From: a virus
Length of the DNA stretch: 24,071 nucleotides
Virus record (IMG/VR): IMGVR_UViG_3300031565_000367
Location: 1 to 24,071 of that record
Direction: 5' to 3' (one strand)
Shown: positions 6,731 to 13,959 of the stretch, one piece after another
Position numbering within the stretch: position 1 is the first letter of the stretch
Layout of the letters: each line of letters begins with the position of its first letter
The notes under the pieces: model-generated
The model's database searches: none
What the model was told of the DNA's origin: nothing
The model's input: only the letters and a program-made list of their open reading frames with translations
Program-made: the position numbers and the translations under genes

Positions 6731-7784
6731 TGTTAGAGATGGCATTAAAGAACTTAAGATTTGTAATCCATTCCAAGAATTAGAAACAGGCACTCCAGAT
6801 ACAAAATTTCACATGAATGTGAACCTTAAAAAGGGTTTAGTTCATGATTGGAGGCCACACCACCAAAATCACGATGGTCCGTTCGTGAATTTCGTTATGG
6901 CTTATCTTCAATGCGATTATCGAGCCGCAGTTAGGAACATAAAGTCTGCGAAGCACGCTAATATCACCTCATATTTAGAGACACCTGAGGAAGATGGGGA
7001 TGAGGAAATAATAGTTGGTGATTTGGAATTACCACCGGGTTCTAAGGAATTTAAACCGGATGGCGAAAAAAGAACTATGATGGAAACAATGGTTCTTAAT
7101 TATCTAATTGGAAGATGTGTAACTTTAGAAAAGATTAAAAAATGGGGCGTGATGTATGCCGTTTCTAAAGTAGTATTTCCATATATTGAATATGGCGAAG
7201 TTGCATATTGGCAAACTAGGGATACTGATTCAAAAAGATTTGAGTTCCCAGATGCCAGTACTGGTGTTTTAAAAACTAGTTTCTTATATGGTTGGGATAG
7301 AGCAGATCATAAATCAGATTTGTTCGTAACAGAATCGTTATTTGGAGCTATTTCTATTGGTGATGGTGGGTTAGCCTCTGGTGGTGCCACTCTAGATTTA
7401 AAACAAATAATGAGACTAAAAGTTTTTTCGCCAATCAGGGTGATATTGTGCCCAGATAACGATGAAGCTGGAACCACTTCTATTTACCAAAACAGAATGT
7501 TGATGCATGGTATTTTCGATGATGTATTATATTATTGCCAACCGCCACTCATAAAAGATCAGAACGGTAATAATATTAAGGATTGGAATGATTTCCATAT
7601 TCTTTGCATGTTCTTCCCCAATCTTGTGCCGCAGGAATATGCAAAGAGAGATGATTGTGTGAAATTGTATATCAATAAACATGCTAAAAAATTAACGAAA
7701 GAAGTGGCAATTAAGCTTCGGTTGACAATTAAAAAGCAGCCTAGAGATAGGATGAAATTCTTGAAAATTTTAGAGGGAAATTAA
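6681..7784 (+). CDS. DNA primase, DnaG/T7-type with Toprim domain
   Basis: 367 residues from ATG 6681, which has GGAAG 5 nt upstream; a TTG at 6669 would add four residues and is less likely. It should make RNA primers for phage lagging-strand synthesis. The N-terminal part (about 20-75: ICNPF ... KKGLVHDW ... GPFVNFV) has the shape of a primase zinc-binding domain, yet almost all zinc-ligand Cys are missing. The Toprim domain follows: Glu218 (VTES), Gly-rich GGLASGG, and Asp259-x-Asp261 (PDNDEAG) for metal binding. No helicase domain is fused, so the helicase must lie elsewhere. A replication gene among tail genes is an unusual location. Its start lies 50 nt inside the Fic-like gene. Confidence 0.75.
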   Translation: MHISPKEIENWVRANFDVRDGIKELKICNPFQELETGTPDTKFHMNVNLKKGLVHDWRPHHQNHDGPFVNFVMAYLQCDYRAAVRNIKSAKHANITSYLETPEEDGDEEIIVGDLELPPGSKEFKPDGEKRTMMETMVLNYLIGRCVTLEKIKKWGVMYAVSKVVFPYIEYGEVAYWQTRDTDSKRFEFPDASTGVLKTSFLYGWDRADHKSDLFVTESLFGAISIGDGGLASGGATLDLKQIMRLKVFSPIRVILCPDNDEAGTTSIYQNRMLMHGIFDDVLYYCQPPLIKDQNGNNIKDWNDFHILCMFFPNLVPQEYAKRDDCVKLYINKHAKKLTKEVAIKLRLTIKKQPRDRMKFLKILEGN

Positions 7785-7785
7785 A

Positions 7786-8181
7786 ATGGATTTCACTGAG
7801 ATTATTTTTAATGCCAACAAGATTAGGATTATCAATACTGATCTTTATGTCACTGGCATATCTTGTTTTACGTTGGAACAAATGGTAAAGGAGAAGTTGA
7901 AATTTAGGACGCATTATAAGGGTGTTATATTCGTACGTATGTCTGACGGTGTAAATCCAAGAAAAATTTGGTATACTGTAAATATGACGCATGATGGGCT
8001 AAAGTTTAGTTTTCATATAGATGGTGACGGTAAAAGCGATCTATCGAACCATGCTGATGGGTTAGAAGAATATGTTAAAAAATATTTACTGATATTTGAT
8101 ATATGGCATTCGATTGACTACGGCACATTGGAATGCAAACACGAGCCGACTATTATTTCGCATATCAAATCTATGGTATGA
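7786..8181 (+). CDS. Protein of unknown function
   Basis: This 131-residue protein was not recognised. It starts 1 nt after the primase stop with GAGGG about 10 nt upstream. It looks like a small alpha/beta protein: strands near 1-25 and 45-80, then an acidic, aromatic helix near 95-115. It has two Cys (27 and 117), no membrane segment and no signal peptide. Its end overlaps the next gene as ATGA (8178-8181). Position between primase and hub gives no clear hint; it could belong to either module. Confidence 0.6.
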   Translation: MDFTEIIFNANKIRIINTDLYVTGISCFTLEQMVKEKLKFRTHYKGVIFVRMSDGVNPRKIWYTVNMTHDGLKFSFHIDGDGKSDLSNHADGLEEYVKKYLLIFDIWHSIDYGTLECKHEPTIISHIKSMV

Positions 8182-8552
8182 AGTTAGTTTGGGTACGATA
8201 CGAAAATTATAATCCAAAAGATAAACGTAGAAAAAAGCGTGCGAAGAGGAAATATATACTTGGCCTTTTAATAGGACAAGTGTATAGTAAAATTCATATA
8301 TTAGAAACCAAAAGTCTTTCGAAAGATGAATCTAACTTGATAAGAATGAACGTAAATAAGTTAGACAGAATGGATGTGATTAAAAGAGAAATATGGCTCA
8401 GAAAGGTAATGCCAAGAGCATACAATTTGTCATATAAAACCATAAACAAAGATAATATTGAAATTGTGAAAGAATATGAGGTAGCGCCACTTGACGATTC
8501 CAAGAGGACTAGGACCCTTCCTGCGCCTACAGATAGGGGCAGGAGACAATAA
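8178..8552 (+). CDS. Small basic protein of unknown function
   Basis: 124 residues from ATG 8178, chosen because it forms an ATGA overlap with the stop of the preceding gene; an ATG at 8133 in the same frame would add 15 residues inside that gene. Residues 10-24 are very basic (KDKRRKKRAKRK), and the rest is Lys/Arg-rich with a few hydrophobic strands, so binding to nucleic acid is possible. The 3' end overlaps the hub gene by 62 nt in another frame, a long overlap for this genome, and the last 18 residues there are Pro/Arg/Thr-rich. Not recognised as any family. Confidence 0.55.
   Translation: MKLVWVRYENYNPKDKRRKKRAKRKYILGLLIGQVYSKIHILETKSLSKDESNLIRMNVNKLDRMDVIKREIWLRKVMPRAYNLSYKTINKDNIEIVKEYEVAPLDDSKRTRTLPAPTDRGRRQ
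8478..8482 (+). promoter_or_regulatory. Shine-Dalgarno GAGGT for the TTG-started hub gene
   Basis: GAGGT is 8 nt upstream of TTG 8491, inside the preceding gene. It supports TTG as the start, since no ATG or GTG exists near the N-terminus of the hub frame. Confidence 0.55.
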
Positions 8553-9846
8553 AGTTGATATAGGTGATGGCCTTGTTCAATTGGTTTGGTCTTCATTTAT
8601 TAATTCCGGGTATAGTGTTGAAGCTACGGTAACAGATAATTATTATGAAAGATTAAGACAAATAGCAGTTAATGATTATTTGTCAGAAGCCCGCTTTAAT
8701 CCAGTTCCGATAACATTTAGCATAAGTTGGGCAAGCGATAAAGCCGACCTAAGCACTCCTAAAATCACCGCATATATTACCAACTTATCCGCACTCGGTG
8801 AATCGAGTAGTGGAGAGCTAAATTTTATGGCTATCGACCCACCTTCCTTTGTTTTAAGCCACGGTGATTCTTTTGGCGGAGCCTATAAGGGCAATATTTC
8901 CAGTGTCTTAAAACAGGTTGTAGAAAAATACAGCAAAATAGCCTTTCAGCATACGAAACAAGATCCTAAACCCAAAATTGTAGTAGAGGTATCTGAGACT
9001 AAGGATAATAAGGATGGCATTTGGTATCAGATGCGGCAAGATCCCCGTACTTTCATAAATTCGCTTCTTGAATGGTCATCTAGTTTAACTAAAAATAAAA
9101 CGAATTGGGTGATTGCAAGTGGTGAAACGATAGTTGAAGCCAATGATCGTAAGGTTGCGCAACCTAAATTAGTAATTAAAGAGTGGTCAGATCTTCCAAA
9201 CTTTGATTATAGCGATCCCGGCAATGGGTTTGGACACGGACCTATCGATATCAACACTGCAGGTGCCGATGGTGGTAATGATATAAATTTTGTGGAGTTA
9301 CTATCTGATAACCATATAGGAATTTTGCAATCTAAGTTAACAACATCTGGGCTTAGTGCTGTAAATGGGAAGTATATTGATCCGAATAAGATTAGTAAAG
9401 CTGTTGTCGATGATAGCACTACTGCGAATAAGGTTAAGCCGTCTGGTCTTAGTCAGGAAAGAGCATTTAAAAAGCCGGAATCGGAAAAACCACGTTTAAG
9501 TCAGTCAACAACCGTCCCGCCAGTTCCAGAGTTGAATGGTGGGGAAATGGGCGTGGACTATGAAGATTGGATAGATGGAAGAGCACGTGGATTGTTTTTA
9601 GGAATGTTAAACTCCGTTATGCGGATTAAAGTTAATGTATCTGGGTGGCACGTTATTGGCGATAGTACGTTGCTTGGAGCATCTACCGTTAATCTGTCGT
9701 GGATTGGCATTGATGGCAATCCGTATTTCCTGTCTGGTAGATGGTTGCTGTACGGGTTTAGACATATAGTAACTACTGACGATTGGCAGACTGAACTTTA
9801 TTTGGCCCGCATTGATTGGGATGCGCTGGCTCGCAAAGAAATATAA
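8491..9846 (+). CDS. Baseplate hub protein, gp27/GpD-like
   Basis: This 451-residue protein is read as the baseplate hub that joins the tube to the spike. The N-terminus (FLRLQIG ... IGDGLVQLVWSSFINSGYSVEATVTDNYY) has the first tube-like domain of gp27/late-control-D hubs: a strand, a turn, a segment about orthogonal displacement, then a second beta unit near 85-115. A Ser/Pro/Thr-rich linker at about 310-350 precedes a final beta domain (375-450) with Trp-rich strands (SWIGIDGNPYFLSGRWLLYGF) and the ending LYLARIDWDAL. It is five genes before gp25, with spike and gp53-like genes between, as expected for a hub. The start is TTG with GAGGT upstream, and it overlaps the previous gene by 62 nt. 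The family assignment rests on pattern and context, not on a single diagnostic motif. Confidence 0.62.
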   Translation: MTIPRGLGPFLRLQIGAGDNKVDIGDGLVQLVWSSFINSGYSVEATVTDNYYERLRQIAVNDYLSEARFNPVPITFSISWASDKADLSTPKITAYITNLSALGESSSGELNFMAIDPPSFVLSHGDSFGGAYKGNISSVLKQVVEKYSKIAFQHTKQDPKPKIVVEVSETKDNKDGIWYQMRQDPRTFINSLLEWSSSLTKNKTNWVIASGETIVEANDRKVAQPKLVIKEWSDLPNFDYSDPGNGFGHGPIDINTAGADGGNDINFVELLSDNHIGILQSKLTTSGLSAVNGKYIDPNKISKAVVDDSTTANKVKPSGLSQERAFKKPESEKPRLSQSTTVPPVPELNGGEMGVDYEDWIDGRARGLFLGMLNSVMRIKVNVSGWHVIGDSTLLGASTVNLSWIGIDGNPYFLSGRWLLYGFRHIVTTDDWQTELYLARIDWDALARKEI

Positions 9847-9859
9847 TCAAAAATAACCT

Positions 9860-10444
9860 ATGGCTAAACAAGAATACGCGGAGTGGGATAGCAATATACT
9901 GCGAAATGTCAAGATGAGCCTCGTAGGCCCAGCCGTTGATGGTGGTGAGAGGGAAATTAAGTTTCAATTCCCACCACGTGTGATGAAAGATGGGAAAACA
10001 GCATCGTGGGACGAAATTTATCAAGGAACTTTCGAACCATTTCCGGTTTATAAGGGCTCTGACGCTAGACTGATAACTGTTCAATGGGAATATATAGTAG
10101 ATGGTGATCCTTGGACAGTAACTAGAGTAATGGAAGAAATACGTCAAGCAAAAGCTTATTTCTACATATCGATGGCAGAGGCTCAGGACAAATTCCCAAT
10201 CATCAACTTGAAACTGTATGAATATTCGCCAAGCGGTGGTACGTGGAGAGGAATTTCAGTTAATGTGACTCCTTCTGGCCCATTGGTTGGTACCGGGAGT
10301 GGCGCAACAGTTTGTCATTTGAAACATCAAGTTAGTATTGATATGAAGTTGATAACTACTGCGCAATTAAATCCTAAACCGGGTGATGGGTCACAAATCC
10401 AAGCTTCTAATTTACTTGGTAGTCCTAAAAGTAAGTGGTTCTAA
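9860..10444 (+). CDS. Baseplate/tail structural protein, tube-fold-like
   Basis: This 194-residue protein starts 13 nt after the hub stop. Residues 33-75 (IKFQFPPRV ... EPFPVYKGSDARLITVQWEYIVD) follow a pattern seen in phage baseplate adaptors: a Phe-Pro-Pro turn, then a strand after an Ala-Arg pair, followed by a helix (about 85-100) and a beta strand (about 114-122). The C-terminal third is Gly/Pro/Ser-rich with one strand (QVSIDMKLI). It could be a tube-initiator or LysM-type adaptor between hub and wedge. Place in the baseplate operon (hub, this gene, gp53-like, spike) supports a virion role; the exact part is inference. Confidence 0.6.
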   Translation: MAKQEYAEWDSNILRNVKMSLVGPAVDGGEREIKFQFPPRVMKDGKTASWDEIYQGTFEPFPVYKGSDARLITVQWEYIVDGDPWTVTRVMEEIRQAKAYFYISMAEAQDKFPIINLKLYEYSPSGGTWRGISVNVTPSGPLVGTGSGATVCHLKHQVSIDMKLITTAQLNPKPGDGSQIQASNLLGSPKSKWF

Positions 10445-10752
10445 TGGCTAGATTAACCACAAACTCTAGATATTTTCACACTCCAATCATTAATATTGAT
10501 GGGAACGATACTGTTGGCCTATGGACTGCGCCAAATTGGATTAAAAATTTGAAGTCGATTGATTTTCAGGTATATAAAGTTGATAGTGAAACGGAAGGTA
10601 GACCGGACAAGATTTCTTTTGAATTATATAATTTTTCTAACTTAATGTGGATATTGCTAGCTGTAAATAAGCCACTAGACCCAATGAATTGGCCAAAAGC
10701 CGGTAGCATAATCTACGCTCCGAAAAGAACCATAGTGATTGCCAATATTTAA
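10444..10752 (+). CDS. Baseplate wedge protein, gp53/LysM-like
   Basis: 102 residues from ATG 10444, which overlaps the previous stop by one base (TAATG); a GTG at 10435 would add three residues. The central stretch, Gly-Arg-Pro-Asp-Lys-Ile-Ser-Phe-x-Leu-Tyr-x-Phe then Trp-x-x-Leu-x-x-Asn and Pro-x-x-Trp-Pro-x-x-Gly-x-x-Ile-x-x-Pro, is the pattern of small T4 gp53 and LysM-type baseplate proteins, where an RPD/ISF strand is followed by W..L..N and a closing I.AP strand. These proteins link the wedge to the hub or tube. It ends in an overlap with the spike gene. Confidence 0.65.
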   Translation: MARLTTNSRYFHTPIINIDGNDTVGLWTAPNWIKNLKSIDFQVYKVDSETEGRPDKISFELYNFSNLMWILLAVNKPLDPMNWPKAGSIIYAPKRTIVIANI

Positions 10753-12827
10753 TGCCTACTCCATTCGGTGACAGTCTTGATCTAGTAAGAAACCGTTTCC
10801 AAGAAACAAGGAAAAAACGGTTAAGTAATAACCGTATTCAGCCAATCCTAAGGGCAGTGGTAGTAGAAACTAATGACCCATTGAATATGCATAGGGTCAA
10901 ATTCCGTTGCCCAGACATTCACGACGAAGATTTATCGACTGATATGCTGCCTTGGGCATTGCAAATGCAGCCGCTTGGCGGTACCGGTTCTGGATCTTGG
11001 AATAGCTTTGCTATTGATGATATAATTTTTGTTTCTTGGGAGCGTGGACATCCTTACGCCCCGGTCATTGTTGGTGCGGCAGATCCAACTCGCGTTCGTT
11101 CTTATGTAGTTGATTCTGTCTATACCCAATCACCTGCCTATCAAAATTCTGATGGTGGCATAGAAGAGCCACCAAATCCACCAGATTACAATAAAGATTA
11201 CTTACCGAAAGATGGTAGGCCGCTATCTCACGGTATCAAGACTAGATATGGGCACATGCTTATTCTTGATGATGTTGGATTTTTTCCAAACACTCACGAT
11301 TTAACTGCTACCGATGCTGGCAATGATGTTTTGGCCGGTACTCCATTTGAATCGCCAGAAGCAAAACCAATTAAGAATAATCCTGATCTTAAGAATATAA
11401 TATTACAATCAAAATACGGTAACAGAATTATTATCAGTGATGTTGGATATGATTGGCAGGCTGAATTTACTGGCAATGCGGAAGAAGATTTCGATTTTGA
11501 GGCAAAAAGATCTACATATTTACAAAAAGTAAACCATGAAAATAAACCCACAGGCAAGGATCAGCGAAGAATTGAGTTAGCTACTAGATATGGTCATAAA
11601 ATCGAGCTTAGAGATGTTGGTTGGACTAAATCTAGGCCAGAGTACACTGATGATAGCGTTACATTATCGGAAGGCGGCGAAGATCAACGCTGGTTAAAGC
11701 TTCGAACAAAAGCAGGAATGTTAATTGAATGTATCGACGTTGGTTTCGATCAGGATGATACGTTTGTTTCAAGAAATGCAATAGATGAAGTGGATGATAT
11801 TGATAGAGAAAGTGAATTTCCATCTGATGATAAGAGGTGTATTCGTCTTGCAACTAGATATGGTTTCAAATTAGTACTAGATGACCGTGGATCTAGTAAA
11901 ACTGATGCGGATATAGAAGAAACTCCAAGAGGAAATGGGTTTTTAGTAAAAGGAAGAAGAGATAACAGAGGCTTTGGCGTAGAATTCAATGAAAAAGATG
12001 AATTGAATTCTATGAAAATGTATTCACCAAATAGCAAACTAATAGAAATTAATGATAAGGACGGTTTTGTACTTATCACGACTGATTTACCACATCATAT
12101 ATCAAGACCGTGGGCTGGTTTGGGAGATAACGAATTTTCAACCGCATCTGGCATGTTGAAGAAGTTTGCTCAAGAGTCATCATTCCATTTGTTATTGCAT
12201 GAAAAGGATAAATACATAAGGCTTAAATCCCCAAAGCAACAGGGAATTGAAGTAAGAGATAATGAAAAATGGGTTGATGTAAGAGACGTTGATAATCGTG
12301 GATTACATTTGTCATCGAACGATTCTAGGGTATCACTTAGATCTAAAGATGAAAAGAATATGAGTGTTATTTTGGATGATGGAACTAATAAAATCCTTAT
12401 TCAAAATAGTGAAGAAGGTGTGATCCAAATATATTGTGCTGGTAAAATTGAGGTTATTTCTGAACAGGAATTGAATTTCAAGTCGAACAAGATAAGCTTT
12501 AAGGCTCAAACAGAGATTAATTTTGAGGCTAGTGGAACTACGGCACAATTGGCTAATGGCTACTTTGGAACTAATGGCGATTTAAGAGGTAGGGAAGTTA
12601 AAGCAAAACTTCCGGGAGCTATGGCCGGAAGTGGTGCTCAAACGGAAGATCCGGTCAGTTCCATTGCTGCCAATCCAACACCTGTTCCAATCACCAAAGA
12701 TGATGTGAAACCAGATGACGCAGAAGTAGGTAAAGTTGATAATTATCAAACGCAAGAACCATTAACCACAGTGGTTTCTGGCACGCCACCTCCGGTGTCA
12801 CATTTATCACTTGAGGTTGAAGGCTAA
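10752..12827 (+). CDS. Central tail spike, gp5/VgrG-like, without lysozyme domain
   Basis: This 691-residue protein is the membrane-piercing spike. Residues 28-125 form an OB-fold (Val-Val-Val-Glu-Thr-x-Asp-Pro, then HRVKFRCP, then the strand ISWERGHPYAPVIVGAAD). Next are five diverged copies of a strand pair, (L/I)-x-(T/S)-(R/K)-Y-G-x-x-(I/L)-x-L-x-D-V-G, centred at 164-176, 220-232, 278-290, 319-331 and 368-380. Residues 480-600 look like a beta-helix with short repeating strands (IRLKS, IEVRD, LHLSS, VSLRS, IQIYC, IEVIS, INFEA). The C-terminal 90 residues are Pro/Thr/Asp-rich. T4 gp5 has a lysozyme domain between OB-fold and helix; I see none here, so wall digestion must come from another protein. 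The gene starts as an overlap (TAATG) with the previous stop. Confidence 0.75.
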   Translation: MPTPFGDSLDLVRNRFQETRKKRLSNNRIQPILRAVVVETNDPLNMHRVKFRCPDIHDEDLSTDMLPWALQMQPLGGTGSGSWNSFAIDDIIFVSWERGHPYAPVIVGAADPTRVRSYVVDSVYTQSPAYQNSDGGIEEPPNPPDYNKDYLPKDGRPLSHGIKTRYGHMLILDDVGFFPNTHDLTATDAGNDVLAGTPFESPEAKPIKNNPDLKNIILQSKYGNRIIISDVGYDWQAEFTGNAEEDFDFEAKRSTYLQKVNHENKPTGKDQRRIELATRYGHKIELRDVGWTKSRPEYTDDSVTLSEGGEDQRWLKLRTKAGMLIECIDVGFDQDDTFVSRNAIDEVDDIDRESEFPSDDKRCIRLATRYGFKLVLDDRGSSKTDADIEETPRGNGFLVKGRRDNRGFGVEFNEKDELNSMKMYSPNSKLIEINDKDGFVLITTDLPHHISRPWAGLGDNEFSTASGMLKKFAQESSFHLLLHEKDKYIRLKSPKQQGIEVRDNEKWVDVRDVDNRGLHLSSNDSRVSLRSKDEKNMSVILDDGTNKILIQNSEEGVIQIYCAGKIEVISEQELNFKSNKISFKAQTEINFEASGTTAQLANGYFGTNGDLRGREVKAKLPGAMAGSGAQTEDPVSSIAANPTPVPITKDDVKPDDAEVGKVDNYQTQEPLTTVVSGTPPPVSHLSLEVEG
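11238..11893 (+). repeat. Five diverged strand-pair repeats coded within the spike gene
   Basis: The units begin near residues 164, 220, 278, 319 and 368 of the spike protein (spacing 56, 58, 41 and 49). Key residues of each unit are Thr/Ser-Lys/Arg, Tyr-Gly (Ala-Gly in unit 4), alternating hydrophobic residues, and Asp-Val-Gly (Asp-Arg-Gly in unit 5). Acidic, variable linkers separate them. VgrG/gp5 proteins usually show one or two such T+YG...DD units, so the array looks expanded. Confidence 0.65.
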
Positions 12828-12835
12828 AATAATAT

Positions 12836-13552
12836 ATGATCATTAGGTTTCCTACCGGCTTATATTCAAGACAGATTCCATCAAAGCCCTCACAGGCTGG
12901 ATCTGTGACGTGGGTCATATCCACTGATGATCCACTACGTCCAAACACTCAGATTCAACAATTTCCTTTAGTTGCGCAATTGCGCAAATTGCCTAGTAAG
13001 GATTTTACTAAAACCCAAAGCAGACAGTTACGTGGTGATTTGATGTATTCAGTTACTACGGCTAGTGCTGCCTCTGCTAGCGATGGGTCAATCCTTTTTG
13101 AGGTTGGTCAAGTAGTTGATAGTGGTGAGATTGAACTTGCAATTTCAAGACCTCAATCTGCGCCAGACGTTGATCTACAGCACGGAAATAATAGATTCGA
13201 TCTCGCATCGACTGGGCTAACTAGTGATCAGATTGACCAACTAAATATTAAGACTGCTGAACTTCTAGATGTGCTTAGGGGTGAATATTCAACGCTCAAA
13301 TCTGATTTAGAGAGTTTGGATAATAGAATATCAACAAATCAAAAACAAATCAATGAAGTTAACGCCTCAATAGAAGCTGTTAAGTTACTGAGTAATGATG
13401 CGTTTGTTGATTCTGTCCTTGATACGTTAGAAGATAGATTGGATGCTTTAACTACAGAAAAAGATCAATTATTCGAATTAAACAAAACTGCTACACAATT
13501 AGTAAATGATAAATATACTGAAATTCTGAGAATCAGTAGGTTGGTTAGATAA
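12836..13552 (+). CDS. Baseplate-region protein with C-terminal coiled coil, function unknown
   Basis: This 238-residue protein starts 8 nt after the spike stop. Residues 1-110 look beta-rich with a Thr/Ala/Ser-rich patch near 75-85. Residues 125-235 show a heptad pattern with few Pro or Gly, a long coiled coil (segments such as LKSDLESLDNRIS and LEDRLDALTTEKDQL). It ends in an overlap of 1 nt with gp25. A trimeric or dimeric rod connecting baseplate parts would fit, but no family was recognised. A perfect 16-bp palindrome at 12972-12987 lies in its coding sequence and is probably chance. Confidence 0.65.
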   Translation: MIIRFPTGLYSRQIPSKPSQAGSVTWVISTDDPLRPNTQIQQFPLVAQLRKLPSKDFTKTQSRQLRGDLMYSVTTASAASASDGSILFEVGQVVDSGEIELAISRPQSAPDVDLQHGNNRFDLASTGLTSDQIDQLNIKTAELLDVLRGEYSTLKSDLESLDNRISTNQKQINEVNASIEAVKLLSNDAFVDSVLDTLEDRLDALTTEKDQLFELNKTATQLVNDKYTEILRISRLVR

Positions 13553-13959
13553 TGGCTGAATGGATAGGACTAAATCCGCCATTTTTGCGTAGAAACAGAT
13601 TCATGGATACGCAAATCGATGATCGTTTAATAAAGAACGATCTTGTTCAGTTATTGCTTACTAGTCCGGGTGAAAGGGTTTTTCGTCCGACATTTGGCAC
13701 GCCTATAAGAAAATTTGTTTTTGAAAACACCACTCCTGAGGCAATGCTAGAATTAAAAGCTGAAATAACAATTGCTATTGAAAGATTTGAAACTAGAGTG
13801 ACCGTTAAGACCCTTGATATTGTTGATAATACCGATAGAAATGAAATTGTGATTAAATTGACTGTTACCATAAATGGCAGTAAAGATAGAAGTTTACTAG
13901 TAGAATTAGCTGTTCCGTTTGGTGGTGTTAGTGAAGAAGTTAGGGAAATAAATGGCTAG
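13552..13959 (+). CDS. Baseplate wedge protein gp25-like (GPW/gp25 family)
   Basis: This 135-residue protein belongs to the gp25 family that forms the inner baseplate wedge and starts sheath assembly. The diagnostic part is residues 27-55: Lys-Asn-Asp-Leu-Val-Gln-Leu-Leu, Ser-Pro-Gly-Glu-Arg-Val-Phe-Arg-Pro-x-Phe-Gly-Thr-x-Ile-Arg. The Gly-Glu-Arg-x-x-x-Pro-x-x-Gly core is kept in T4 gp25, P2 GpW and type VI secretion TssE. The length matches the family. The start overlaps the previous stop (TAATG), and the 3' end overlaps gp6 by 8 nt. Confidence 0.88.
   Translation: MAEWIGLNPPFLRRNRFMDTQIDDRLIKNDLVQLLLTSPGERVFRPTFGTPIRKFVFENTTPEAMLELKAEITIAIERFETRVTVKTLDIVDNTDRNEIVIKLTVTINGSKDRSLLVELAVPFGGVSEEVREING

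Noticed and set aside
12972-12987. Perfect 16-bp palindrome TTGCGCAATTGCGCAA
   Set aside because: It lies fully inside a coding region and is explained by codons for Gln-Leu-Arg-Lys; no second copy or flanking signal was seen.
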